Origin: Halalkalibacter sp. APA_J-10(15)
GTDB lineage: Bacteria; Bacillota; Bacilli; Bacillales; Bacillaceae_D
Direction: 5' to 3'
NCBI RefSeq assembly: GCF_023017105.1
Contig: NZ_JALKEV010000016.1
Location: forward strand, 1 to 64,000
Length of the DNA: 64,000 bases
The position numbers and the translations under genes were made by a program. The notes under the pieces are model-generated. The model ran no database searches and was not told the origin of the DNA. It saw only the letters and a list, made by a program, of their open reading frames with translations. Position 1 is the stretch's first letter. Each line of letters opens with the position of its first letter. Positions 1-8,419 of the stretch are shown in pieces.

Positions 1-147
1 GTGGTAAGATGGGAATAGCTCATGATAAACCTCCGTGTAAGGGTTGTGTGGTAACTTCATTTTACACGAAGATTCATGGGCTTTTTGTTTTTCTTTTTAG
101 GTGTCGCACTTAATATTACAATTCGTCATACAAATAAAATAATCGGA

Positions 148-174
148 ACACCTGCCCATTTAGTACATATGTTA
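148..174 (+). promoter_or_regulatory. SigK-like promoter of the His-rich protein gene
   Basis: AC at 148-149, a 16-base spacer, then CATATGTTA at 166-174 fits the mother-cell SigK pattern (AC, about 16 bases, CATANNNTA). It lies 33 bases upstream of the start codon at 207. This suggests late sporulation expression. It is a pattern match only, and short AT-rich motifs can occur by chance. Bases 1-147 hold no gene that I can recognise. Confidence 0.4.
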
Positions 175-206
175 TGGATGAATATTAATTGAGAGGACTG
201 ATATAA

Positions 207-575
207 ATGCAACATGATCACCAATATGGACATCAACCTACTCACCAGCCACAACATTATCACGGAATGGACCAAGAAGCACATAAGAAACAGATGTATG
301 ATACTTGTAATCAATACAATTTGTATTTCGTTCAAATCCAAACAACAGATGGGCAAATGTATGATGGGATTATTGATCAAGTAGATCCAGACGGAGTAAC
401 ATTACTTATGCCTTATGGAGATATGGAAGGAAACGTAGGTTATGAGAGGCAATTTGGCTTTGGGTACGGTGGTTTCGGCCATGGGTTCGGTTTCCCAAGG
501 AGATTTCATCGTTTTAGACGTTTCCGCTTCCCGTTTTTTGGAATCAGCCGCTTATTCTTTCCATTCTTTTACTAA
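207..575 (+). CDS. His/Gly-rich small protein, possible spore coat protein
   Basis: A 122-residue protein with three compositional zones. Residues 1-25 are His/Gln-rich. Residues about 30-75 form a compact beta-rich segment (YNLYFVQIQTTDGQMYDGII, then DPDGVTLLMP) that looks like a small LSm-type or surface-protein fold. The tail from about residue 83 is Gly/Phe/Arg-rich and ends in repeated RF and PFF motifs. GAGAGGAC at 191-198 serves as ribosome binding site. The composition resembles spore coat or crust proteins, and the upstream SigK-like promoter agrees with that. I do not recognise a named family, so the coat role is inference. A hairpin terminator follows directly. Confidence 0.7.
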   Translation: MQHDHQYGHQPTHQPQHYHGMDQEAHKKQMYDTCNQYNLYFVQIQTTDGQMYDGIIDQVDPDGVTLLMPYGDMEGNVGYERQFGFGYGGFGHGFGFPRRFHRFRRFRFPFFGISRLFFPFFY

Positions 576-581
576 TAAATT

Positions 582-620
582 AACGAAGGTTCCCCTTACA
601 TTTTTAGGGGAGCCCTCGTT
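582..620 (+). terminator. Hairpin after the His-rich protein gene
   Basis: AACGAAGGTTCCCCT (582-596) pairs with AGGGGAGCCCTCGTT (606-620), 13 of 15 positions plus wobble. The T tract after it is weak (ATT). It lies 7 bases after the stop codon. The following stretch to 791 holds only a 16-base palindrome at 706-721. Confidence 0.6.
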
Positions 621-791
621 ATTCTGATACTTGATATGACGCCGGATATTAGATGATGATACTACGTTAACCTATTCCCTTGTTCTTAAAAAGAAAACAT
701 GTATCCAAGTAAAATTACTTGAGGTACTCATACATACCCTCAAAAATAAGAATCCTCTTGAATCAATCTTGTGATACACGTTTAATTTTCT

Positions 792-2195
792 TTATTCTCC
801 TCGCGCTCTATTCGCTTGTTCAATCGCTGCATTGATTTGATCTACAACTGATTGGTATGCATCATCGACTGCTCCACCGTTATAAACAGTTTCTAGCGCC
901 GTTTCTGTAATCCGACGTGCTTCCGGAATCATATCCATAATAGCTCCTTGAGTAGCATAATTAGACGTTGTCGCTTGTAGCTGATCGACAGTTACTTTTA
1001 ATTGTGGCATTGTTTCATATGCCTCTAGGACAACCTCTTCGTCATAAGCTGCTGGGTTAATGGCAAAATATCCCGTTCCAACATGCCATTGTGCTTGAAC
1101 TTCTGGTGTTTGTAGAAATTTCATAAAATCCCAAGCTGCCATTTGCTCAGCTTCTGGTTTACCATCTACCATCCAAAGGCTCGCCCCGCCAATAACAACG
1201 CCATTTCTTTCAGTATTTTCAGGGTAAGGTAAAAATGCGACGCCTACTTCAAACGGAGCATTTTCTACGACACTTTTCACACTTGCAGATGACTGTAAAA
1301 ACATCGCAACATCACCTGACATAAATCCAGAAACCATATTATCACTATTTGTTCCATAGTTAGCGAAGGTATCGTCTTCTATCATACGTTCCACCCATTC
1401 AAAGACCGAATTCCCCTCTGCATCAGTAAAGCCAACCTCTGTCGGTGTACCGTTTCTTCCGTTATCATTGTTCATAAGCAAGGCACCTTGATTCGCTAGT
1501 AACTGTTCATATAACCAGCCATAAGCCTGTAAAGCAAAGCCCTTCATATCTGGATTGGATTCGACAATTTGACGTGAAGCCTCTTCTATTTCTTCATATG
1601 TTTCAGGTGGTGAATCAGGGTCAAGTCCAGCCGCTTCAAAGGCATCCTTGTTATAATACATAACAGGTGTTGAAGAGTTAAATGGCATCGAATAAAATTG
1701 ATCGTCTATTTTATAGTAATTAATAATATTGTCTTCAAGGCTACTCATATCATAACCATCTGCATCAACTAACTCTTGAATCGGGGTGATATGTCCACTA
1801 TGTACCATCGACATTGTACCAATTTCAAAAACCTGAATCATCGTTGGAGCACTGTCTGTTCCTGCAACACTATGAAATTTTGTTAATGCTTCATCATAAG
1901 AGCCCTGGTATTCTGCTTCAACAACCACATCATCTTGAGACTCATTATACATATCAACTAATCCATCAAGTGCTTCTTGTAATGCCCCACCCATTGCATG
2001 CCAAAACGTTACTGTAACAGGTCCATCAGTGCTTTGCTCTTCATCATTAGTTCCTTGATCTTGATCTGCATTTTCTACCTCATCTGTAGAATTATCCGGT
2101 TCATTTCCTTCTTCTCCAGTCACTTCATTGTTGTTACACGCGACTGTAACTAGCATGAAAGCAAGCAATACGATAAAAATAAATCCTTTTTTCAT
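792..2195 (-). CDS. ugpB: Glycerol-3-phosphate-type ABC transporter binding lipoprotein (UgpB-like)
   Basis: Extracellular solute-binding protein family 1, about 467 residues. A signal peptide runs to a lipobox ending VAC with Cys20, followed by a D/E/N-rich linker of about 45 residues. Motifs shared with E. coli UgpB include FWHAMGG near the start of the mature domain, PFNSSTPVMYYNKDAFEAAGLDP in the middle (PFNSSTPV is diagnostic), IIGGASLW-like VIGGASLWMV, and WHVGTGYFAI near the C terminus. I chose the ATG at 2195 (or 2198), where GGAG lies 5-8 bases upstream, rather than an ATG at 2222. It is last in a ugpC-A-E-B operon, 77 bases after ugpE. Its likely ligands are sn-glycerol-3-phosphate or glycerophosphodiesters. 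Confidence 0.88.
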   Translation of the reverse strand: MKKGFIFIVLLAFMLVTVACNNNEVTGEEGNEPDNSTDEVENADQDQGTNDEEQSTDGPVTVTFWHAMGGALQEALDGLVDMYNESQDDVVVEAEYQGSYDEALTKFHSVAGTDSAPTMIQVFEIGTMSMVHSGHITPIQELVDADGYDMSSLEDNIINYYKIDDQFYSMPFNSSTPVMYYNKDAFEAAGLDPDSPPETYEEIEEASRQIVESNPDMKGFALQAYGWLYEQLLANQGALLMNNDNGRNGTPTEVGFTDAEGNSVFEWVERMIEDDTFANYGTNSDNMVSGFMSGDVAMFLQSSASVKSVVENAPFEVGVAFLPYPENTERNGVVIGGASLWMVDGKPEAEQMAAWDFMKFLQTPEVQAQWHVGTGYFAINPAAYDEEVVLEAYETMPQLKVTVDQLQATTSNYATQGAIMDMIPEARRITETALETVYNGGAVDDAYQSVVDQINAAIEQANRARGE

Positions 2196-2271
2196 CATTA
2201 TTTCTCCACTCCTCATTATCATTTTTTTTATTTATCATCAATGAATAACTCATTGGTTATTCAAGAATGCC

Positions 2272-3090
2272 TTATTTAAGTGCCCCTTCTGCTAACCCTC
2301 TTTGCAATTTTTTTTGTCCAAGAAATAGTAAAATTAATGTCGGTAATACAACAATGATTGCTCCAGCCATAATAATGCCCCATTCATTTAATTGCTCTTG
2401 CGACTGTAGCTGTTTTAAACCAATTTGTACGGTTCGGACAGAATCATTTGTCGTTGCTAATAATGGCCATAAGTACATATTCCAAGAAGATAAGAAACTA
2501 TAAACGGATAACGTTAACAAGCTTGTGCGCGCAACAGGCAGAACGATTTTAATAAAAAATTTAAAATCACCCATACCGACAATTTCACTAGCTTCTTTTA
2601 ATTCAATTGGAATTTGCTTAAAGTTTTGTCGTAATAGAAACGTTCCAAAGGCCATCGCAAAAAATGGTAGCGTCAAGCCCATATAGGAGTCTATGAAGCC
2701 TAGATCACGAATCGTATGAAAATTAGGAATAATGGAAGCTTCAAAGGGAACCATCATTGTCGCAATGAATATAAAAAATAGTACATCTCTTCCTTTGAAA
2801 TGAAGAAACGTAAAAGCATATGCAGCTAAGCTAGCCAAAGTAAGCTGACCGATCATAATCAAAATCGAAACAACAAAGCTATTAATTAAATAATTCATAA
2901 GTGGAAACCGTTGAAAGACGTGAATGTAATTATCAAACGTAATCGATGTAGGAATGATTTTACCTGTCATAATATCTTGTCCTGACATAAAGCTCATACT
3001 AAAAGCCATTAAAGCAGGTGCAAAAATAAGAAAGGCTGAAATAATTAGTAAAATGTAGAGGATGACTTTTTGAGATGTGGGCATTCTCAT
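2272..3090 (-). CDS. ugpE: ABC transporter permease, UgpE/MalG type
   Basis: CUT1-family inner-membrane permease of 272 residues, the family's usual length, with six predicted membrane segments. The cytoplasmic EAA coupling loop reads EASEIVGMGDFKFF...ILP-like at about residues 163-185 and contacts the ATPase. Its first four bases overlap the end of the upstream permease gene (ATGA, 3087-3090), which implies translational coupling. With UgpA it forms the channel for the substrate delivered by the lipoprotein encoded next. Confidence 0.88.
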   Translation of the reverse strand: MRMPTSQKVILYILLIISAFLIFAPALMAFSMSFMSGQDIMTGKIIPTSITFDNYIHVFQRFPLMNYLINSFVVSILIMIGQLTLASLAAYAFTFLHFKGRDVLFFIFIATMMVPFEASIIPNFHTIRDLGFIDSYMGLTLPFFAMAFGTFLLRQNFKQIPIELKEASEIVGMGDFKFFIKIVLPVARTSLLTLSVYSFLSSWNMYLWPLLATTNDSVRTVQIGLKQLQSQEQLNEWGIIMAGAIIVVLPTLILLFLGQKKLQRGLAEGALK

Positions 3091-4028
3091 TGATAATGAA
3101 CCTTCCTTTCACCTAGTTTAAATTGAACAAATGTCAGAATTAGAATAATTGCAAATAAAATGAAAGCTTGTGCGCTTGCCATACCATATTGATAATTCAT
3201 AAACGCATTTTGATATATGGAATAAACAATTAAATTCGTTTCATTTTGCGGTCCGCCTCGAGTTAATAAATCAATTTGGCCGAAAGTTTGAAAGGCGTTA
3301 ATCAGTGTAACCGTTACAACGAAAAACAAAGTTGGTGATAGCATGGGCAGCGTAATGCGTCGCAGCTTATAAAAATAGCTTGCACCATCAATGTTCGCAC
3401 TTTCATATAAATACGAATCAATTGATTGTAAGCCACCTAGTAGAATTAAAAACGTAAAGCCAACATTCATCCAAATCGTTGAAATCGAAACGGACATGAG
3501 TGCCCATTGAGGGTCTGTTAACCAACCAATTGCCTCAATACCAACTACACTTATCATTTGATTAAGCCAACCAATGGTAGGATGAAAGAGAAACAACCAA
3601 AAAACAGATGCTGCTGCAACTGATATTCCCATGGTTGACGAAAAAATGGTTCGGAAAATCCCAATCCCTTTTAGTTTTTCGTTCGCAATAATTGCTAAAA
3701 ATAACCCTAAAAGCACTGTACCCGGAACGATATATAAGACGAACAGGAAAGTAGACATCAAGCTTTTCTGAAATATAGGAGAAGTGAAAATAGCTATAAA
3801 GTTATCAAGCCCAACAAATACAGTCGGACTTCCGCTATTATCTGTTAAAAAAAAGCTTAAATAGATCGTTCTCCCTAGTGGATAAAATAAAAACATTCCG
3901 AATAATACAATAGAAGGAAATAGAAATAGCATACCTTTAAAAAACTGCAGCCACTTACTTTTTCGTTTTGCTTTTTCAATGGATGCATCACCAATGATTG
4001 AATCTTGATTTACGATCACTTCATTCAT
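3087..4028 (-). CDS. ugpA: ABC transporter permease, UgpA/MalF type
   Basis: CUT1-family permease of 313 residues with six membrane segments after a roughly 30-residue basic N-terminal extension. The EAA loop (ANIDGASYFYKLRRITLP) lies at about residues 205-225. GAGGT lies 8 bases upstream of the ATG, inside the end of the ATPase gene, and the two coding regions overlap by four bases (4025-4028). It is the heterodimer partner of the next permease. Confidence 0.88.
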   Translation of the reverse strand: MNEVIVNQDSIIGDASIEKAKRKSKWLQFFKGMLFLFPSIVLFGMFLFYPLGRTIYLSFFLTDNSGSPTVFVGLDNFIAIFTSPIFQKSLMSTFLFVLYIVPGTVLLGLFLAIIANEKLKGIGIFRTIFSSTMGISVAAASVFWLFLFHPTIGWLNQMISVVGIEAIGWLTDPQWALMSVSISTIWMNVGFTFLILLGGLQSIDSYLYESANIDGASYFYKLRRITLPMLSPTLFFVVTVTLINAFQTFGQIDLLTRGGPQNETNLIVYSIYQNAFMNYQYGMASAQAFILFAIILILTFVQFKLGERKVHYQ

Positions 4029-5143
4029 ATTGCTACGACCTCTTTTGTACCACCAACCGTCGCTGCTTTGACGAGCTGACCTGTTTTTTTATCAAAAAAG
4101 CATAATGAATCGATTGATAGCTGGATTGGAACCTTATCTCCCATTCCAATTCGCCATTGTCCAAGCCATTTGGCTGTCCATACCTCTTGTCCAATTTCAA
4201 AAGAGAGTAAGGTTTCATTCCCTAATTGTTCAACATTTATGACTTCAATTAAATGAGTGATTTGCTCATGATTACTATGAGCAATATGCTCTGCACGAAT
4301 TCCGATCATGTATTCTCTGTCCCTCGATAAGCTAGTCATATTTATTGAATTAGTAGGAATCTTCAGCTCTCCTTCAACTAGCAAATTGGCACCACTTTCA
4401 TCAAATAACGCTCTACCCATGTTCATCTTAGGAGAACCAATAAATGAGGCAACGAACGTATTGGCAGGTTCATTGTATAGTGTGATCGGCTCACCTAGCT
4501 GCTGAATATGACCATCATTCAATACCATAATTCGATCTCCCATTGTCATCGCTTCTACTTGATCATGAGTGACATATATCATCGTTAACCCTAGTTTTTT
4601 TTGTAAACGTCGAATTTCCATTCTCATATGAGATCGTAACTTTGCATCTAGATTAGACAAAGGCTCATCCATTAAACAAAGAGGAGCTTCACTCACAACG
4701 GAGCGAGCCAATGCTACCCGTTGTCGTTGACCACCTGACAATTCTTTCGGTTTTCGTTTTAAGAGTTCCGTTAATCCCATCATTTCAGCCGTTTCATGTA
4801 GGCGGCGCTTTTGTTCTTGTTTATGTACTTTTTTTGCATGGAGCCCGAACAATATGTTTTGTTCGACCGTTAAATGAGGATATAATGCATAATTTTGAAA
4901 TACCATTGATAAATGACGATCTTTTGGAGGTAAATGATTGACGACTTTATTGTTTATTAAAAGCTTTCCATCCGTAATATCTTCCAAACCAGCTATCATT
5001 CGAAGTAACGTACTTTTTCCAGAGCCGGATGGGCCAACTAAGACAAAAAACTCACCCTTTTTAATCGATAAATAAATTTCTTTTAAAACATGAGATTGTT
5101 TGTCATATGATTTTGAAATATTTATTAACTCAACTTGATTCAT
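4025..5143 (-). CDS. ugpC: ABC transporter ATPase, UgpC/MsmX/MalK type
   Basis: ATP-binding subunit of 372 residues. Walker A is GPSGSGKST (37-45), the signature is LSGGQ (135-139), Walker B is CLMDEP (156-161), the H-loop His is 193, and a C-terminal TOBE/OB regulatory domain begins near residue 235. The start follows GAGGAGG at 5150-5156. It is first in the operon, ahead of both permeases and the binding protein. MsmX-type ATPases can serve several sugar importers, but being embedded in a full ugp operon suggests dedication here. Confidence 0.9.
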   Translation of the reverse strand: MNQVELINISKSYDKQSHVLKEIYLSIKKGEFFVLVGPSGSGKSTLLRMIAGLEDITDGKLLINNKVVNHLPPKDRHLSMVFQNYALYPHLTVEQNILFGLHAKKVHKQEQKRRLHETAEMMGLTELLKRKPKELSGGQRQRVALARSVVSEAPLCLMDEPLSNLDAKLRSHMRMEIRRLQKKLGLTMIYVTHDQVEAMTMGDRIMVLNDGHIQQLGEPITLYNEPANTFVASFIGSPKMNMGRALFDESGANLLVEGELKIPTNSINMTSLSRDREYMIGIRAEHIAHSNHEQITHLIEVINVEQLGNETLLSFEIGQEVWTAKWLGQWRIGMGDKVPIQLSIDSLCFFDKKTGQLVKAATVGGTKEVVAI

Positions 5144-5197
5144 GTAATCGCCTCCTCACTTGTATTAAAACATAGAAAATATCACTAAATAATTGAA

Positions 5198-5236
5198 TTA
5201 ACAGATTCTATACAAAATATATACAAAACATTAATT
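5198..5236. promoter_or_regulatory. Pho-box-like direct repeats upstream of the ugp operon
   Basis: On the plus strand TTAACA (5198), TATACA (5209), TATACA (5220) and the poorer TTAATT (5231) recur every 11 bases with 5-base spacers. Further TTTACA (5239) and TATACA (5248) follow out of phase. Bacillus PhoP binds TT(A/C/T)ACA-like hexamers at exactly this 11-base period. The array sits 55-93 bases upstream of the ugpC start. The repeats are on the strand opposite to the operon's coding strand, and AT-rich DNA makes such hexamers easy to find, so this is a candidate site only. Confidence 0.5.
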
Positions 5237-5303
5237 AATTTACAATTTATACAATCTATATTGTCATCCTGTTTTGTCTTGTCCACCTTTCGTGCAGTGG
5301 AAT

Positions 5304-5337
5304 AAAAAAAGAGTAGAATCCATAGTGGACTCTACTC
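5304..5337 (-). terminator. Intrinsic terminator of the short FAD protein gene
   Basis: GAGTAGAATCC (5311-5321) pairs with GGACTCTACTC (5327-5337) with one wobble. Read on the minus strand it is followed by a run of seven T. It lies 13 bases past the stop codon of the gene at 5350-5916. Confidence 0.85.
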
Positions 5338-5349
5338 AAAATCAATCTA

Positions 5350-5916
5350 TTATGCTTTTAATACATCATGGTCTACATAACGCTCACCATTTAGTTCACT
5401 AATGACGTTAATCGCTACCTTCGCACCATCACCAGCTGTAATAATGGTGTGTACACTTTGATCCGCAACAGTTCCAGCAGCCCAAAGACGTTCTTTATTC
5501 GTTCTACCTGAAGAATCAACATCGACAACGTTTTTAATACGAGGCTCAGATCCCTCTTTTGTGGTAATTCCACTCTTTTCAGCTAATTGCGCAATAGCTC
5601 CCGTTGCTAGAATCACATGCTTTGTTAAGTATGTACCATTTGCCGTTTCAAGCACATATTCATCAGCCTGTTCAGAAATTGATAGAACTTCCTCTTCCTT
5701 CAAGTCAGCACCAAATTTTGTTGCTTGCTCCTTTCCTAATTCTAGAAGTTTAGGACCTTCAATACCATCTACTCCATAATGATTCTCCACCCATGCTCTC
5801 GCTGTCATACTTTTACCATGATCTAACAATAATGTTTTCTTACCGGCCTTCGCTGCAAACAGAGCCGCGCTTGCACCAGCGGGACCTGCACCAATAATCG
5901 CAATCTCATAAGACAT
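5350..5916 (-). CDS. Short single-domain FAD-dependent oxidoreductase (TrxB-like)
   Basis: A 188-residue flavoprotein. The FAD dinucleotide motif GAGPAGASAALFAAKAGK is at residues 9-26, ATGA (105-108) corresponds to the second FAD-contact motif, and RLWAAGTVAD (about 143-152) to the C-terminal FAD motif. Thioredoxin reductases are about 310 residues; the inserted NADPH domain and its CxxC pair are absent here. The reading frame is intact with a proper ribosome binding site and terminator, so it looks like a stable short form rather than a deletion. How it is reduced, and its substrate, cannot be told from the sequence. Confidence 0.75.
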   Translation of the reverse strand: MSYEIAIIGAGPAGASAALFAAKAGKKTLLLDHGKSMTARAWVENHYGVDGIEGPKLLELGKEQATKFGADLKEEEVLSISEQADEYVLETANGTYLTKHVILATGAIAQLAEKSGITTKEGSEPRIKNVVDVDSSGRTNKERLWAAGTVADQSVHTIITAGDGAKVAINVISELNGERYVDHDVLKA

Positions 5917-5990
5917 CTAATCACTCCTTTTAAAAAGTTATTTCTATTTTATCTAATGTTGGAGAAATAATAAAAAGATATGCTTATCTT

Positions 5991-6779
5991 TTAAAAATCA
6001 GCTTGGTGATAGCTTTCTAATCGATTAAATGTGACGATAGCGGCAATCAACAGGATCGCAATCAACATCACACTACTAAGACTAACTAACCATAAACTGG
6101 ACGAAGACGTTTCATTTATAAGTAACATCGCTTCATTGCTTATATTTCCAGGGCTCCATGCCATATATTTCGGAAGCAATGTAGTTAATATACTAATTGT
6201 GCCTAATAGAATAACACTAACACCGGCAATTCCCCCAGCATGTTTCAATACTGTACTCACAAATGTCGTAGCGGCAATCACTAAAAGTATCCATATACTA
6301 TACATAATCATACTAGAAATCATTGCTTGAAACGTGATGGTTGAAAATAATAGACTCGTATAATACCAACTCAGAGCATAACCGAAAAAGAGAGAAACAA
6401 TTAGTAGAAACGCATGAGCGGCAAACTTACTCATAATATATTGAATTGAATAAACAGGTCTAGCCATAATCAATGTTAACGCACCACTTCTTCGTTCATG
6501 AGCGATCATTCCCATCGACGCTAAAATAAATAGAAGGGTTCCAATCGTGCTATATTGCGATAATACACCGCTTAATACTTCTTCGCCTGTAGGTGTTGGA
6601 AGTTCAATAACAGTGCCTTCTGGTAGATTTCCTGCCATTTCAAGAATTTGTGGCATAAAATAAGTCGTGATCGGTTGTGAAATTCCAAGGATAATCAATG
6701 TAATAGGTAGCCATATCCATTTTCCGTTTTTCATGCTTTCAACCATTTCTTTTTTAAACAATATCCAAAATGTTCTCAT
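5991..6779 (-). CDS. yxlG: ABC-2 type permease, YxlG-like (sigY operon)
   Basis: A 262-residue membrane protein with six predicted hydrophobic segments and the ABC-2 core motif ARPVYSIQYIMSKF following RRSGALTLIM at about residues 95-115. An extracytoplasmic loop of about 40 residues lies between the first two segments. It overlaps the ATPase gene by four bases (6776-6779) and is the last gene of the sigY operon. By analogy with B. subtilis YxlFG it forms an ABC exporter of unknown substrate with the preceding ATPase. Confidence 0.85.
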   Translation of the reverse strand: MRTFWILFKKEMVESMKNGKWIWLPITLIILGISQPITTYFMPQILEMAGNLPEGTVIELPTPTGEEVLSGVLSQYSTIGTLLFILASMGMIAHERRSGALTLIMARPVYSIQYIMSKFAAHAFLLIVSLFFGYALSWYYTSLLFSTITFQAMISSMIMYSIWILLVIAATTFVSTVLKHAGGIAGVSVILLGTISILTTLLPKYMAWSPGNISNEAMLLINETSSSSLWLVSLSSVMLIAILLIAAIVTFNRLESYHQADF

Positions 6780-7669
6780 AGTTCCATCACCTTTAAATAT
6801 GCGTCTTCTAACGATTCCTTCACTAATTCATAGTGCGTAACAACTGCCCCATTTTTCAAAAGAGCTGATAGGATCTGAGTCCCTTCTGTTTGGTGTTGAA
6901 TATGAATGAAAGCTGTTGTGTCATCTACAATTCGATAATCGTTGATGGTGCTTAAATGATCTAGGTGTTGCGCTACATTCCTTTCTACTGTAAGTTTAAG
7001 ATTGATTGAATGCTGCTCTTCCTGCAAATCATCTAATTTACCTTGCCACTTTAACTGTCCTTCTTTTAATATGAAAATATCATCACAAACCTGTTCAGCA
7101 TCATGGAGAATATGTGTAGAAAAAAGAATCGTCATTTTCCCTTTTAATGATTGAATTAACTGTAAAACATCGCGACGGCCTTGTGGATCTAGTGCTGAAA
7201 CAGGTTCATCTAAAATTAATAATTTTGGTTCATGAATGATTGCTTGAGCTAATCCAAGCCTCTGTCTCATCCCTCCTGAAAACCCTGCAATTTTCTTTTT
7301 TTTAGCAGATGTCAAACCAACAAAGTTTAACACTTCATCGATCTTAGCATGAAGTTCATTTTTGCGAATATGCGCTAATTGCCCTGACAATTGTAAAAAC
7401 TCACTAGCAGTCATCCAGTTAAAGAAAGAAGGATGCTGAGGTAAGAATCCAATTTCTGAACGCATGTCTCCTTTAGATAAATGAGAGAAATTTATCCTAC
7501 CTGACGTCGGTGTTAATAATCCTGCAAGCATTTGCAATGTCGTCGTTTTACCAGCTCCATTCGGACCGAGCACAGCCACACAAGAGCCTTTATTAATTGA
7601 GAAGGTTAATGGATGAACAGCAGTTTGTTCTTTATATTTCTTTGAGAGCTTCTTTACTTCAATAATCAT
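6776..7669 (-). CDS. yxlF: ABC transporter ATPase, YxlF-like (sigY operon)
   Basis: A 297-residue ATPase with Walker A GPNGAGKTT (35-43), signature SGGMR (131-135), Walker B LILDEP (151-156) and a C-terminal domain of about 90 residues typical of ABC-2 exporters. It follows the YxlE-like gene by 11 bases and overlaps the permease gene. In B. subtilis YxlC, YxlD and YxlE act on SigY activity, and YxlFG is the transporter of the operon. Confidence 0.87.
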   Translation of the reverse strand: MIIEVKKLSKKYKEQTAVHPLTFSINKGSCVAVLGPNGAGKTTTLQMLAGLLTPTSGRINFSHLSKGDMRSEIGFLPQHPSFFNWMTASEFLQLSGQLAHIRKNELHAKIDEVLNFVGLTSAKKKKIAGFSGGMRQRLGLAQAIIHEPKLLILDEPVSALDPQGRRDVLQLIQSLKGKMTILFSTHILHDAEQVCDDIFILKEGQLKWQGKLDDLQEEQHSINLKLTVERNVAQHLDHLSTINDYRIVDDTTAFIHIQHQTEGTQILSALLKNGAVVTHYELVKESLEDAYLKVMEL

Positions 7670-7680
7670 CTACTCACTCC

Positions 7681-7881
7681 TTAGTTGTTTTTTCGACCGA
7701 GAATAAAATACAATATTGCTCCAATAGGATTCATGCATAATATAAGCAAAGCCCACATCCATTTAGGACCGTTGGTACCTTCTTGACGTATTAAACTAAT
7801 CATTGCAATTATGAATAAAATCCCTTGTAGAACAAAAATCGGCACTAGTAGCATTAACAAATCTGAATCAATCGTATTCAT
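7681..7881 (-). CDS. yxlE: Small PLDc_N-type membrane protein, YxlE-like
   Basis: A 66-residue protein with two membrane segments (about 8-28 and 42-60). The second ends in the motif MNPIGAILYFILGRKNN, a PLDc_N-type pattern (N-P-x-G-x-x-x-Y/W). It is nearly the size of B. subtilis YxlE and occupies the same place in the operon, two bases after yxlD. It is inferred to be an accessory negative regulator of SigY. Confidence 0.82.
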   Translation of the reverse strand: MNTIDSDLLMLLVPIFVLQGILFIIAMISLIRQEGTNGPKWMWALLILCMNPIGAILYFILGRKNN

Positions 7882-7883
7882 CT

Positions 7884-8102
7884 TTATACACTCCTCTTAT
7901 TTTGTTTTCGGTATTGTGGCCATCTAACAAATAGAAAATAAAACAACGTCGGCATAGGAAATTGAAGTAACCCCCAAATACCCCAAAACCATTTGTAGCT
8001 CCCTCTTTTTTGAGCATCTCTAAAAAGAAAGATGCTTTGAACGAGTAAAGTGACAGCTAACAACATGATGATCCTTATATCCCATTGAGTGTTCTCAATC
8101 AT
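7884..8102 (-). CDS. yxlD: Small membrane protein, YxlD-like
   Basis: A 72-residue protein starting at the ATG at 8102, which overlaps the stop of yxlC as ATGA (8099-8102). It has two hydrophobic segments and the block FRDAQKRGSYKWFWGIWG, then PMPTLFYFLFVRWP, close to the YxlD pattern. A longer reading frame to 8336 exists but it merely runs through yxlC in another phase, so I rejected it. It is expected to help keep SigY inactive. Confidence 0.82.
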   Translation of the reverse strand: MIENTQWDIRIIMLLAVTLLVQSIFLFRDAQKRGSYKWFWGIWGLLQFPMPTLFYFLFVRWPQYRKQNKRSV

Positions 8103-8419
8103 GAAGTCACCTTCTTTTTTCTTTTGTTTAGTAAGAAAAGAATAAGAGGTGCACCTACTAATGTTACACATTGTATGATTACAAATGCATGAAAGGACTG
8201 GAGAATAACGGCTATTGTAGCTATCATGATGAATACGGAAGAAACAAGAAATAAATAAAACTCTTTCTTCATTGCACGTTGTTTTTCTTTTTGAGCTTGC
8301 TGTATCTGTCGTTCTAAATAGGCTGCATCGACCCATTCATCTCCAATTTGATTAAGCTTCTCCCAATCTGCCTTTAACGACTGTACCAACTGGCGATGAT
8401 CTTTATCCTGTTCACTCAA
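8099..8419 (-). CDS. yxlC: Anti-sigma factor, YxlC-like
   Basis: A 106-residue protein. The soluble N terminus (about 1-58) contains LKADWEKLNQI, matching the start of B. subtilis YxlC, and a charged coiled stretch. Two membrane segments (about 60-78 and 83-100) follow, then a basic tail. Its start overlaps the sigY end by eight bases. It is the presumed membrane-anchored anti-sigma factor that binds SigY. Confidence 0.82.
   Translation of the reverse strand: MSEQDKDHRQLVQSLKADWEKLNQIGDEWVDAAYLERQIQQAQKEKQRAMKKEFYLFLVSSVFIMIATIAVILQSFHAFVIIQCVTLVGAPLILFLLNKRKKKVTS

Noticed and set aside
126-380. 84-residue minus-strand frame in the first gap
   Set aside because: It is antisense to the His-rich gene, lacks a ribosome binding site and is hydrophobic by base composition only.
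8103-8336. Upstream part of the longer yxlD frame
   Set aside because: It runs inside yxlC in another phase; the ATGA overlap at 8099-8102 fixes the true start.
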